Under the pieces are notes generated by a model that had not been told where the DNA came from, searched no databases, and was given only the letters and a program-made list of their open reading frames with translations. From the NCBI RefSeq assembly GCF_037392515.1, contig NC_090287.1, positions 13,319,001 to 13,383,000 on the forward strand: DNA of 64,000 nt, read 5' to 3'. Made by a program: the position numbers and the translations under genes. Each line of letters starts with the position of its first letter. Positions within the stretch are counted from its first letter, which is position 1. Below are positions 34,048 to 46,579 of the stretch, piece by piece. This DNA comes from Haliotis asinina. Its lineage: Eukaryota; Mollusca; Gastropoda; Lepetellida; Haliotidae.

Positions 34048-37000
34048 CTCGTCATTAAGATTATGGCTTGAGACTAAGTACAGGCCACTTATCGGGGGAA
34101 ATTAAGCGTATGCTGACCGAAGTGGTATGGATGACCGAGCTTTTATTTGGACAATATGTCTTTAGTTACCCATCCTCGGATGACTTAGTGGTTCGCAGAA
34201 ATGGTATTGTGTCTACTTACTGCATATCGCCTCGTCATGCTTCTAGGTTCGTATATTTCTCAGGGAGCTGAGATTAAAAATCGACTGCACACTTGCCCAG
34301 TGATTGCGCCAATGTACATGCTAAAAAAACATTTCCGCAGTTATATTTTCAAAAAACTGGGCTTTGCAAAATAATAATAAATTTTCAAAAGAAAGGTGCA
34401 GTTTGGGAAAGTGATTCTGGTGTTGTAAAGCGAAGTTTAGTTGGTTGTGTATTCATAACTGTTTAAACCAGGTTGTTTAAGTCTTGCAAGCTTGGGTCAG
34501 TTTTAGACATAAAGCTTGGTAATGGAGTTTCTACAGAATCCTCGGTGCTCAACTGTTCTAGCTGTACGCACGGGGGATGAAATAACTTAGCACCAGCAGC
34601 TGTTTCCGAGCACAGGAAGAATAAAAAAGGGCCACGTTTCGTTTGTGTAACAAGCAGTTATGCTTTACTGGGGCAGAACATTATCCTTAAAAGGAATTTG
34701 AACTCCGATCTGACACGCTACTGATTTGTGAGAAAATACGCCGTCGTATATACGTTGTCTACGTGTTCGAGAGGGAATATTGGCTAACCTCTGGCGTTAC
34801 TGTGATAGAATATCATCAACACTTGGTGCTCATGTTGTTAAAAGAAGTTTTGTTACTCATCGAACTTGTTAAGCTTTCGTTTTACAGAACATGAGAAGCT
34901 CATATGATTGCTTACTCGTGTGAAGCGTATGGTACTCACGATTTATTAAGGATATTCAAGGGAAGAATGATTGGCGATGTACGAACTGGATTTTCTAAAT
35001 CTTCGAACGAACGGACGCACGTAAGCAAACACTGGCGGACATCCAAACATCCAGTAATATGTAGTCCCCATCTGGACATCCTCTTTAAATTTTTTCTCTT
35101 TGACAAGGAGGTTAAATTTATCTTTATCATTCTCCATACCTGCTCAGTTCTTAAAGTATAGCCACCAATGTCTTGATTGTGAAAAGACGTGGTAACCGTC
35201 TCAATGGCCCGAATAATTGTGCTGAATTTTCATGCAGGCAATACTTTTCTGGAAACGTCACTTTATTCCATCCAATGGAAACCGTGTTTTGTTTAAACGA
35301 TATTATCACAATGATTGAGCCTCCAACGTAAAGTATGGTTCATTTGGCATTGCATATTCTCAGTAAAGTACAGATTCAAGCAATGTTACTGAGATGACTG
35401 ACCGGTCCGGGATTCGAACCCTCATTTTTAGAACCTAACTGACAATTCAAATATTGCACATCCTATATTTGACCACTCTCTGAAAGGCATGATGCATTCA
35501 TGTAAAAACTAATACCTGATCTCTTGAAGGCCAGCCATAAATGCAAGCGAAACACCAAACGTATTAGACCATAACAAAATAAGCTGTCAGTACAACACGA
35601 TTCTTGTTCGAAAACATGACTCTTAAGACATACAGAACATTCATTCGGTTACAAGATGTGTTCTTGCATAACACATATCTGCAAGACAGCAAAGTAGCTT
35701 TCAGCCTTCTTGAAAACAATGAACAGCTGCATTATTCAAACATTTGCACACGATTACATAACAAGCGCAAATATGTCCTACACTCAGTCCATGTGTATAA
35801 TGGCAAAAGTCTTACCTAAAACCAGAAAGGAGATGTAGTTCCTCATGACGGCGCACCACCAGACTTGTTGAACTCCGTTCAAAGTCTTGTAATGAACGAG
35901 GGGCAGTCAGTTGGTTAATTTTAACCTATATTTCATGAAGCAAGGAACTATCGCCATAGCACTGGTAGCCACGTTATTCGGTGGGGGTTTTGACAGCGTC
36001 AGGAGCAGTAATACGACACGCCCCGGTGCTAGCCTCGCTTTCTCAACCGCAGGAAAACGAATCAGACTTTCTTCACGACTTGGCAATGCCGGTAGTTTTA
36101 GCGGCAAGAGATTGTCAGAGCAGATATTTTGGATATCTAGTAACCATTGACTGCATGTTTGTTTAGTTGAGACAATGATATCTGTGGCATGCAATACGTC
36201 TTGTGCTTTTTGTGTAACAATGTATACTCTGTACTTACGTTTTAAGGAGTATTTGTGTATTTTGTGTGTGGTGCTTGAATGGCGTTCTAAGAAGTTGTCT
36301 GTGAATTGGAAAGAGCTCGTTTTCAGAGGCTCGCGAATGTGCAATATATTCTCGTTACACAATCAGTGAGTGAGCGAGAGAGTAGGTGAGTTAGTATGCT
36401 TGTACACTAGGTTTAGCAAGATTTCAGCAAGATTTCAGCAATGGGCCACTCGGTCTCTTACAACACGGGGTCTTCGGCATGCTGACATGACATTTCGAAA
36501 TATTGTACCTGTGTCGCTTTGCATATAAACGACTTGTAATATTTTTTAAGTTATTTATCAGAACCAGATATTTACCCTGATAATATAAACAAGATGGTTT
36601 CATACCCAGTCCAGTTTTGTTACTCGTATTCATTTTCGCCTTCCCTCAGTTCCATTCAGTAACTTGATCTGTTGATGTGGTAACCAGATAAGTAAAATAT
36701 TTGAAAATAGCATTTATATAAAGTGTTTTCCTGAAACAGAAAGTGAAGACTGGCGGAGGTTAATGGACTTGACGCATGTGCATGATCCAATTTCGGGCAA
36801 TGGCGTAGTCAGTTTCTACTGGAAAGGTAGAAAACAAGTCGCAATGAAGTTCACACCCGTTATTTATGGGATTATTGGAGACTTGGTACTCGCATGACTA
36901 TCTATTTGCAACGAAGTGAGGGCAGTCCGAAAATGACACAACACCTCGCAGTTTTATTTTCATTCCACTAATGTTTCCCAATATAAATATTGTGTTTGAC

Positions 37001-37642
37001 AGTTCTGCGTTCACTTGGCACGAGAAGCTCTTCCTCTTTTTGTTTCTGAAGTATTTCGTGTTGTTAGTACCAATACCCAAGTGTTTATTGATGACTTAAG
37101 CGAAATACAGCGCGAGTAATGTTCTATACCGGTTGTCTCCTTCACGCTGTGATGTAAATCATGCGTTCGTAAATAGATCATAGGTCTTAAAGGCATGCTT
37201 AGTTACTACAGACTGGTCAAATAAACACGTGAAGTCTTTCCAACTGATGTTCAAGATCCGCTTAACTTGTATGGTCAGTAGAGTCTCATTGGTGCTTCTC
37301 ATGTATGAATTAAAAGATGCTTATGGATGTTGTTTTAGATTGATCAGCACAATTGTAACGGGAACACATTTTGTCATTTTAAAGTTTGAACCTTGCATTC
37401 GGTGATTGATTCTTATTACACGTCGGTGTCTGTGATCTATATTGTTGTACTAAAGAGAACATAGACCTGTAGTACAATTATGCATATAATTTAGGCAGTG
37501 GTCATTCGACAATGTAAATGTTTTCTGTGTAGAAATGCATAATAAATGTTCGGGGGTAATCATTCTCGGTGAGGTGACGTGAATACGGTTTAAACGTGGC
37601 TCTTATGAAGCACTCTTATGATGACGTGCATGCACGTGTATT
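34048..37642. other. Long unassigned stretch
   Basis: No convincing gene. A GGTTCGAATCCC on the minus strand near 35408 suggests a fragment of a tRNA-derived SINE. A GTGAGTGAGCGAGAGAG start near 36366, followed by CAGCAATGGGCC, is probably a shredded SINE. Frames at 35604-35819, 35907-36362 and 36424-36633 lack family resemblance and overlap others on the opposite strand. Confidence 0.35.
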
Positions 37643-37795
37643 AAGTCCGAGGTAGGGACCAACAAGTATCATATTTTAACGTCTTTTGGAATGACGCAGA
37701 GAGTAATTGAATCCGCGACCTCCCCCTCTCCGGACGGACGCTCTATCCAATACAGCTGTGTATAATCGATTTAAGCGCGGTTGGCTTGAATAGTT
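37643..37795 (-). mobile_element. Third, tRNA-derived SINE family
   Basis: The minus strand reads AGCTGTATTGGATAGAGCGT (A box), GTCCGGAGAGGGGGAGGTCG, GGTCGCGGATTCAATTACTC (B box), then CTGCGTCATTCCAAAAGACG and TACTTGTTGGTCCCTACCTC. The head differs from families 1 and 2 and the ACTC tail is absent, so it is a separate lineage. Confidence 0.7.
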
Positions 37796-38030
37796 TACAA
37801 AGATGGAAATGTATATGTAGATGCTATAACGTGCAGCGAAATAGCTTTTTAAGTAATTGGCTCTCATCGTGTGGTGGGCTGGACATGAGTAGACACAATG
37901 GTGTTCGTCTTCATTTAGGTTTATATTACAGAGTTTAGAGATTATATTGTCCTTTTTAATGTCGATATATCAGCCTGTTTCTGTTAATAAATCTTACGAT
38001 CGCTGTCCTGACTATGCAGCTACTAAAGTC

Positions 38031-38155
38031 CTGGGCCCCGTCTCACAAAACTCTCGTAAGTCTAAGATCTCATTTGCACCTCATATGTTAAAGTATACCA
38101 GGTACAATTGTTACCAGATCTTAGGCTTAAGGGCGTTTTGTGAAACGGGACCCAG
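38031..38155. mobile_element. Foldback element 1 of 3
   Basis: CTGGGCCCCGTCTCACAAAA at left pairs with TTTTGTGAAACGGGACCCAG at right; CTCGTAAG and CTTAAGGG extend the stem. About 125 bp with no coding content. Confidence 0.8.
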
Positions 38156-38315
38156 GGACCCCTTCCTCGAGGCGATCGTAGCGCTAAGATGATCGTAACT
38201 CCCATACTTTATCATAGACTTACGACTGTTGCAGCGCTAAGATGATCGTAACTGCCATACTTTATCATAGACTTACGACTGTTGTAGCCCTACAATCGCC
38301 TTGAGGAACGGGGCC
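38155..38315. mobile_element. Foldback element 2 of 3
   Basis: GGGACCCCTTCCTCGAGGCG pairs with CGCCTTGAGGAACGGGGCCC. Inside, a 53-bp unit GCGCTAAGATGATCGTAACT..GACTGTTG is present twice in direct order. It shares sequence with the foldback at 4634-4985. Confidence 0.8.
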
Positions 38316-38323
38316 CAGGGCCT

Positions 38324-38414
38324 AGATTTTCGAAGCTCTCTTAGTGCTAAGATAGTCGTAAGTTAATGTTAATGTTAATGTATGGCACTATCTTAGCGCT
38401 AAGAGAGCCCAGAC
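38324..38414. mobile_element. Foldback element 3 of 3
   Basis: CTCTCTTAGTGCTAAGATAGT pairs with ACTATCTTAGCGCTAAGAGAG around a short spacer containing three GTTAAT repeats. The stem is about 21 bp with one mismatch. Confidence 0.8.
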
Positions 38415-39390
38415 GTTTATAATCGTAAAGATAACTGTCTTATTTAATACTTCATCGTAATCTCTCGTCACTGTCTAATGTTGAGAAGTATTCAGTATGG
38501 CCTTATCCCTGATAGCGGCACATGGGTGACCCGGTCGACAGAAGAGCACCAGTGTGTTGTACAGAACTGAGACCCTTTAGTATGACAGAAACATATGGTT
38601 CACGGTTCGAATCTCAGTCACCTTTGCTTGAATTCACCAAAGTGGTAAAGGAATTGCGTTCCTTCCTGCTTTGCTCCAGTGCATCAATGCATGTACTGTA
38701 GGTAATGATGGCAGCGCACAAAGGTCCCTGAAATATAGGATGTGACGCTTGAAGGTTACTACATCAGTGATGGTAAACTAAAGGCTGATAAAAATGAAAA
38801 TAAGCCGTGATATCTTCCTCAGACTAACATTCAGACGCCTGGCCACAGAAGATTGGTAATCTCCAGCGCACATTCTGTCAATGGCGATGTTCCGTGTGGC
38901 TGTCAAGACATGGCGTAGTGATTTGACCTTGAACCTCCTTCAGAACGAATGCCAGTTTCCGAAAGTAATCGGGATTTTCATTGCCAGAGAGTGCACGCTC
39001 TTTGCTGCACAATTTCAAGTGGAGGGTGTTACTTTTGTCGATGGCTTTTTAATCCTTGTACCTAAATCTCATTAAAATCAACATTTCAGGTAAAATCAAT
39101 GTTTTACTTACAGTTGTGTAAAATCACGTTATCAACACCTTTGTTACATATTTTGACAATTTTTTTGACACAATAGGTGATGAATAGATTTTTAAAAAAA
39201 TACAAACCGCCTATGGGTTTCTTTTTGGGGATAGTATATATACTGTATCGGCCGTGTGTTTGTCTTCTCGTCTTCAGAGGAGCATATTGTGTCGGGTGGC
39301 ATGTTATTCCAAATTAGACAAACTGACTGTTGATATTGCATCAAGGCAGCGATCTCACTCACTCTATGCTTATCGTAGTTCATTCGCTTG
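38415..39390. other. Unassigned DNA
   Basis: GGTTCACGGTTCGAATCTCA near 38598 is B-box-like and hints at another decayed tRNA-type SINE (about 38510-38740), but the A box is not clear. Nothing else seen. Confidence 0.35.
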
Positions 39391-39560
39391 GCTTAGTTGT
39401 TGGTGCCTCACGCTGCAACATTCCATCTATATGGCGGCGATAATTAATCTGCACCAGACAATCCAGTGAACAACTTCATGAGCATTGATCTATGCAAATG
39501 TGGAACGATGATATGTTTGAGCAATCTTGACCACCCGATTCCGTTATTTGTTAGTCCAAA
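39391..39560 (-). mobile_element. Family 2 SINE, partial
   Basis: The plus strand reads CACGCTGCAACATTCCATCT, ATATGGCGGCGATAATTAAT, CCAGACAATCCAGTGAACAA and ACCACCCGATTCCGTTA. The head third is missing. Confidence 0.85.
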
Positions 39561-39627
39561 TGTTTTCCGGGTATGACAAAAGCAACCATTTTTATGTAAC
39601 AAATGTGCCTCGATGGAGCGAGTAAAT

Positions 39628-39776
39628 GACTTTAGTTTTACGCCACTAGCAATATTCCAACAATTTCACAGCATAGGCCACCTGAAATGGGCTTCACACA
39701 TTGATCCCCTGTGGGAAATCGAACCCGAGTCCTCAGCGCGACGACCGAACGCTTCAACCACTATTCTACCCCACCA
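39628..39776 (-). mobile_element. Family 1 SINE, minus strand
   Basis: TTTAGTTTTACGCCACTAGC, AAATGGGCTTCACACATTGA, AAATCGAACCCGAGTCCTC, then GCTTCAACCACTATTCTACC at the head end. Confidence 0.9.
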
Positions 39777-41777
39777 ACCAGTACCTCGATGGAGAGACGT
39801 AAATGTTTCTGAGCCTCTTTTTCATGTAGTATAAAGGTTTCGCGTATGTAGTCATTGATATATGTTTAGTTTATTAGTTATGTTGAACAGTTTATAGTTC
39901 TGTTTACATGCTTTCGAAATAAGAAAATTTTATTGTTCCACGCGTTGGTAACATATGGTAACATGCTGCTTTCAAGACGAATGCTTGTTGAACACAACCT
40001 CCTTCTGTTATGCAACATCGTGCTAAAGCAATTACTGGAGTGTTTAAATGGTGTTCCATTCGTTGCCTCCCGGAGAGGATAACATATGAGTAGCTGCAAA
40101 GTGGTAAATGTTGCGGTGCCCAGAGACTTCAGTCGTAATTTGAGGCTTGTTGTTGCTTGGAATCTCACATCTTGGATATTTTTAGTTGTTTATGTATTTG
40201 TGAACAGGGCAGTCAGTCATATTGTCGTGAAATGAGCATGAAACTAGTCGGAACGAATATCAGGATCCTGTGGGAATGCATGTTAGAAGCCAGTCAGAAG
40301 AGTGCAAGAAACTAGCCGGAATACATGTCAGAATGTGATGGAATGAATATCAGAATGTAGCAGGAAAATGCATGTAAAAGTAATATTCCTGTAAGTTGCA
40401 GTAAGTGTTTATTTTTATGTGCGTTAGTTAAAAATCAAATATGGAAACAAATCAACTCTTTATGTTTGCTGCAACGAAACTCCTTGAAGTCACTAAAAAT
40501 ATTGGAACTATAATTGTATTCATAGTGTTTAACGATTACCAGTTAATTACGGTTAAGATTTACTCAAGAGTGAATTTTCATGTTAAAAATATTCTTCAAG
40601 AATAGGCCATGGAATGTTAATATGTATTAAAGAAGTGGAGTCTCTTGCGCTGTAGTTCACCTATCACTTATCGCATATCCACACTGATGCCATATTGGAA
40701 AACTAAATCTAGAATGATTTATTGGATTCGGGTCATACTGAACATAACGAATTGACACTAAATGGTCATTTTCAAAATACTTTTCATGATAACCAAAGAA
40801 ACTGTTTGACTTTTGAGGTAAAAGCACCTGAGAGTGATGAAAAACGTTGGACAGTGAAAGTAGATTTTAACACTGGAGGGTGTGATGAATGTCAGTGTAT
40901 GTTTATTGGTACAGATGCACAATACAACATACTTTTAGCTAGTGTACATAGTGTGATTTGAAAGTCCTATTGCATTTATGAGTGAAACGAAACAAATATG
41001 ATATCGCTCGAGATGGTTTCCACTCGTGCTGGTAACGTAGTCCCTACAGCTCCAAATATTGAATTCCCGAGAGAATGTGTGTCAAAGTGTGAATTAGTGG
41101 TTTAAATTCACGGTTCCTCTGTAAATGAGGCTGTGAACATCAGCAGATTCCAGTTGTAATTGTTTCGGTTGAAACTGATAACGTATAAATTCAAACACTC
41201 ATATACTAGTGTTCTGATTAAGGTACACAACTGTCACCTGAACGCACTTATCATGAGTCCAAACTCTACAACAACTCCTTGATGCAATTATCAGATAAAC
41301 ATGTTGTGTGGGTTCAGTAGAATCTAGATTTATTGGAACAGTGCTATATTGGGACTTAACGAGCAACATGTGATGGTAGATGATTAGTCTTCAGGTAACA
41401 TTGAAAACACATGTGCATCTCATCTATTTACAGGAAATGAATAAGACGACATGGATTACGTCCAATATTTATAGAAGGTTGCCGAGTAGTATAGATACAA
41501 TTGCCGGCATGCTATGTGATGCCAATATTGTACATGCAAAAAAACACGTTTTTCAGTGATAAATATTTTCCGAGATTTCTTCCTTTGACTCACAATACAT
41601 TTCAGTGAGAAGACATTATGCTCAAATGAAATTTATACTTTGCGAACAGCGAAACGCGTAAGCATGTGAAAAGGAACGTTGTGCTGCTATGTTGCACAAA
41701 ATTAATACTAGATATAAACATTTGTCTCGGGGTGATTTGTGGATGTAGAATAAAATTCCGGCCAAAAATACATATAC
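39777..41777. other. Mostly unassigned DNA; one odd open frame
   Basis: 40722-40961 (+) is an open frame with protein-like content (LTFEVKAPESDEKRW, then FNTGGCDECQCMFIGTD) but no ATG, no clear splice acceptor and no family I recognise. Nothing else identified. Confidence 0.3.
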
Positions 41778-42765
41778 AGTAGGGGAAACGCAAAATCACA
41801 ACCACGGGGGTTAGCGGTGGCCAAACGCGAAGTAAACATACAATACGAGTTCTTGGGATGTAGAAACGACGGGTTTTCAATTTGTCTGTCATCACAGATG
41901 TTCAGCAAGTGAAAACAAGCCAAAGCTGACAGAAGCCATTGCCGACTGTAGACAGAGACAGACGTCTCAGCTTCAGCCGTGGCCAGGTTTCTCCACGTAT
42001 CGCCAAGCAAAGCCACGGGCCTATGGAACCGTTGTCCAGGATCTACACACGTGTCACAAGTACAGGACAGGTCCATTAGGGTTTGCTACTTACGTGACAG
42101 ATTACCGCGGCCACCTCTACAACTAAAGCAATATCACTACTTCGGATGAGTACAGCCTAGACAGAAAGGAGGTATTCGCCCGAAACAACCAGTTCGAGAT
42201 GTCTCTCTGACTGATCAACACCGTCTGGTGCAACGTTACTGATGTCAAGGACATAATTTAAGGCCACAACAGCTACTGTTATTATGCTTCATCCCCGTAC
42301 ATGCTGAAGAAGTGTTTTCAGGCGTCGTAAGAAATATCACGTTCGAAACTGCAAAAAAAAGAAGAGGACAGATGTGCTAGTGTGAAGTGTAACGACGTGG
42401 GCTGCCATCTCCGACCAAACATGGTACACGTCACCATTTCAACGACACAACTTAACACTGATGAATTTCTTTGGCCTCACGTGGTTCCCCTAAAACTACA
42501 GGAACACGTCATTGTTAATGTTTTGACGTAGTGCAACATCCAGGTACTGTCATGACCCTCAAGGTCTCCAGATCTTTACCTCATCGAACTTCACGGGATG
42601 CTCTTCATCAACATTAATCACGTCAGCTATAGCTACACAGTTGGCAAAGGTGCTACACGAAGAGTGAGTTAACATTCCCCAGGCTATAATTCGTAACCTG
42701 ACTGATTGCTTGTAGCGATGATCTCAGGCATGTTTAGACTCGCACTGGGCTTTAAAAGATATCAT
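41778..42765 (+). pseudogene. Dead Tc1/mariner-type transposon
   Basis: Translations in several frames give Tc1-family transposase pieces in the correct order. From 41961, DVSASAVARFLHVSPSKATG then LWNRCPGS..VQDRS is the helix-turn-helix region. Near 42310, FRRRKKYHVRNCKK is a plausible linker. 42565-42591 gives SPDLYLIEL, the block around the second catalytic Asp in this family. 42674-42709 gives IPQAIIRNLTDC, the C-terminal block. Frameshifts and stops interrupt every frame, so it is inactive. The left end may be the TA-CAGTAGGGGAAACGC at about 41775, but no matching right inverted repeat was found. Minus-strand frames over this DNA (41602-42076) are shadows. Confidence 0.75.
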
Positions 42766-44187
42766 GAACAGAAGACCTTCACCTTGACGAGCCCCTGCCA
42801 ATACCAAAGACTTCTGCCAAATGACAAGTGGTTGGCATGCAAGGTGCCGGTTTGTCTTTGTGGGTTATTGCAAGAGGACAAAAGCAGTAGCTTGCTGTCA
42901 ACTGGATGTTACTGGAATCTGACGTCATGGGGGAGGGAGCACTGGATGGATGTAAGCTGATTTATTTTGTGCATAACTGATGAGCTATGACTGACTGATG
43001 ACTATGTGACTACCAGACAAATGAACAACGGTACATTGTCGACATGCTAGATATAATTCCAGATAAATGAAAATGAATTTTAAAAAGATTGCTCTGTAGA
43101 AAAAATAATTATCTTAGGCCATCGTCCGAACATACATGCTGAAATATTACGTTAATCTGATATAGTCCTACAAAGTGAAGCACAGTAGAACTGTCAATTG
43201 GGATAGCAACTGTCACATCACTATGAATGCAGTCAAAGCGCATGCCAAATCATGAAAGAAATACACCTTAAGGCTTTCATATGTTTACGTTGTATGAGCG
43301 TGATGTCGTCAGCGGGTGAGTGCACTGAAAAAGAAGAAACACAGTTGGAATGAATTCATCCGGTGGCACGATCTTGAAGCAATCGCAAGTGACAGTTGAT
43401 TCGTCTGGCAGGTGTACAGCGTCAAGATGCTAATTACCTACCCTGTATTTAAAATGACGAAAACCTAACCAGCACCGGGGTCGTTACTCTTCAAAGTGAA
43501 TTTGCACACGTTTTCTACAGTTGAGGTTCAACAGGGAAAACAACACTAAATACCCATGCAAAGTTTTCAAAACGTTTTATGCAAGACACGTGGAGGATAT
43601 TTAAAACGCCGATATTCAATTGGATTTAATGTCCCGTTTGTTCCACTAATTACGTCAACTTCTGACATGATCAACGCACGCGTATGCTCAAAACGAGTGA
43701 ACAAGAATGTAGAGGTCTCTGACACAAGATGTTTCTGGGAACGTTTAGACGTAACAGGATTGTGCATGCGCTAATATTAAAGCTATGACACATTCTACAT
43801 ATGCGTTTAAGGAATTCCGTGAGCTAACACGATTTTTCAATATGTTTATTTTGCTTGTATATAGATCTGCCATGATAATCAACTTTGTAAGTAAACAAAA
43901 ACTTTGGTTCGGCAGAAACGTTTCTTTTACAGTTGACTCATGCTATGCTCATGGAGTCCTGTATACCAGCAGAGACGTCATTCATGATGATAACAAGGCT
44001 TGATATTGCATTTGGCAAAAACGTGGCAAACAGGGATTGATGTAAATATATTTTACAATAATAAATTTCAAAAGATTCATACTCGATGCTTTCTTGAATA
44101 CCATCTATGATGTATCTATAAACAACATCGGTGAATGTTCACATATTCAATCTGCTGTCGAATAATCCAATTAACGGTTTTAAAACA
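42766..44187. other. Unassigned DNA
   Basis: No gene or repeat recognised. The frames at 43556-43774 and 43567-43767 overlap on opposite strands and neither resembles a known family. Confidence 0.35.
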
Positions 44188-44336
44188 TACGGTTATTTAA
44201 TATTATACGGTTACTTACGGTTAATATACGGTTATTTAATATACGGTTACTTACGGTTAATATACGGTTATTTAATATTGTACGGTTATTTAATATTATA
44301 CAGTAATTTACGGTTAATATACGGTTATTTAATATT
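44188..44336. repeat. TACGGTTATTTAATAT minisatellite
   Basis: Irregular tandem of TACGGTTATTTAATAT and TACGGTTACTTACGGTTAA units, around nine in all. It reads as YGYL repeats in one frame, which is a repeat artefact. Confidence 0.85.
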
Positions 44337-44498
44337 ATTTACCAAAAGCGAAAGTCCGAATCTCCGTAATAGTATAAAAGTCAATAAAACGTGATCACGT
44401 CAGTCCACAATGTGACAACCACGAACCTTTAAAACGGTTCTGTATCGTCTCAACATAATACACAAACCACGATCTAAACCGTTTTCCACTTTTCCAGG

Positions 44499-44722
44499 TT
44501 CCTCAGCAATATTCCGTCCATATGGCGGCTGTCTGTAAATAATCGAGTCTGGAGCTGACAACCCTGTGATTAAAACATGAGCATCGGTCCATGCAACTCA
44601 TGGAGTATGACATGTCAACCAAATCGGCGACCCTGACAACCCGACCCCATGTGTCACCTCTTATCACATTGTCAAGCATTGATTGCGTAAGGCTAATACT
44701 AACCCGGGTCTCCACGGGCATG
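44499..44722 (-). mobile_element. Family 2 SINE, minus strand
   Basis: The plus strand reads CCTCAGCAATATTCCGTCCA, TGGCGGCTGTCTGTAAATAA, then AACCCGGGTCTCCACGGGCA at the head end. Diverged. Confidence 0.88.
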
Positions 44723-45474
44723 AAAATAATATGAAGTCAAGACGTCTTTAAAAGCATAACTGTCCCATGAATAATACAAGCACACGTATCTATCATTCTA
44801 TGAAGAATGGGGATAATTCAAAGGATATACAACTTCTTTATTCTGTGAAAGAAGAAAGCAAGTTGTATACCCGTAAAATTGTCATCATTCCTGATCACCT
44901 CAACTTCCAAAATGCCCAACAAAGAAATATCAATATATGATGAGAACTGATGATATATCATACCCTCGAACATCAAGCGTGAGTATTTTATAGCATTTAA
45001 TCGTCTTAAGGATATAGGAAACATGAAATTTTCAAAGAATAGCAAGTATATATACGTATATACCAACAAACCCTAACATGAAAATAACGAATAATTCTTG
45101 TCAGAACTGTGTAAGTGGCAGGAGGAGAATCAGGGCGGTGAGTTAAGATGGTAGTCACCTGTACACAGCTGCGGAAACATCAGATGACAAACGAGCAAAC
45201 CTTCAGCGTCGTGACGTGAATGTACGTGAACAATGAACTCAGTGCCCATAACAGTGATGTGGTTTCGGTGAGCTGTCCCCTCATTTTTGAGACTGTACGT
45301 GGTCTTGTTAGACGCAGAGACAAACGACGCTTGGAAACGGGTGAATCCTAGTCAACAGTATGGAGTACATTTTACGTGTCCCCAGAAAGCTTGTAGCTGT
45401 GAAATCGCTGGCATTATTCCTGGACAACAAAGAACCACCATAAAGCGCTGCTTGGCGTCTGAAGAAATGTACCC

Positions 45475-45775
45475 GTGGAGATCCGGATTAGAATTGATTT
45501 TCAGTAACCCGGACATGTTTGTCGTAGGAGGCGACCGGTGAAGATCCGGGTCAGGATTGATCTTCAGTAACCCGGCCATGTTTGTCGTAGGAGGCGACCG
45601 GTGAAGATCAGGGTCAGAATTGATCTTCAGTAACCCATACTTGTCGTAGGAGGCGACCGGTGAAGATCAGGGTCAGAATTGATCTTCAGTAACCCATACT
45701 TGTCGTAGGAGGCGACCGGTGAAGATCAGGGTCAGAATTGATCTTCAGTAACCCATACTTGTCGTAGGAGGCGAC
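45475..45775. repeat. 59-bp tandem array born from a SINE
   Basis: About five copies of GGAGGCGACCGGTGAAGATC, AGGGTCAGAATTGATCTTCAGT, AACCCATACTTGTCGTA (59 bp; the first two are slightly longer, with CCGGACATGTTTGTCG or CCGGCCATGTTTGTCG). TTCAGTAACCCATACTTGTC and GTAGGAGGCGAC correspond to the family 2 head (AGCAACCCATGCTTG..GTAAGAGGCGAC). Confidence 0.9.
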
Positions 45776-45912
45776 TAATTGCTTGACGCATGCCATCCTA
45801 TCCCAGCTTCGTAGATCATAATGTTGTTGACCACTGGATTGTCTGGTTCAGACTCAATCGTTTACAAAACGCCAATATAGCTGTAATAATGCTGAGCCCG
45901 GTTTAAACCTAC
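45475..45912 (+). mobile_element. Family 2 SINE with amplified internal segment
   Basis: The left part is an array (see 45475-45775). The right part is ordinary family 2 sequence: AGGCGACTAATTGCTTGACG, GACCACTGGATTGTCTGGTT, CCAATATAGCTGTAATAATG and a tail fragment ACTCACCC. Confidence 0.8.
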
Positions 45913-46579
45913 TCACCCAGAAGGAAGTGCGGATTTCGTGACCCAGCTGAATAGAGTCCAAACTGGGTGGGATTGTACCTTCGCTTCAACTTATCGCCCA
46001 CCTAACAGCATATCCGAAGACTCTCATTAGATAAGATATATTATAATCTAATCACACAGAGTACTTATAGAACCCAACAAGTGGACGGAAGATACGACAT
46101 TTTTCTAGGACTGAGCTACACCGAGTTTTGTGTACTTAGAGGCAGCTTGACATACGTAAGGGTTTGGGTGAGAGCCAGGGGAGGGCAGGATAAGACCACC
46201 TCTACGAAAACACGTGTCGATTACATAATCATTTTGATATTTAAAGCTTCAGCATCTAAGGTTTAAATTGACCAAGGAGATTTTTTTCATATTTTCTTTT
46301 GTCTAATTGCACTTTTTTGTTGTTTTGTTTAAGTATTTAATCCGCAATAACCTTTGATTTTTTGGCCTTGACTCGAATGTTTACAGGCCTTCGACACATA
46401 CCTGACACTTCAGTACCTGACACAACTATTCGACAAAATATAATATTTGGTCTGCTCTAACGACACACCTTTATCATTACGACATCCTCCGGATAGTATT
46501 AGAACTAATCTTGTCAGGGTAAATTTTATGTTAAGGTTTTAGATCCCAGTATCAGTATTTTAACATGTGACATCCGAGA
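45913..46579. other. Unassigned DNA
   Basis: AT-rich, with no gene or repeat recognised. Confidence 0.35.

Noticed and set aside
41602..42076. Minus-strand 97- and 122-codon frames
   Set aside because: They are antisense to the Tc1 transposase remnant, whose plus-strand motifs are recognisable.
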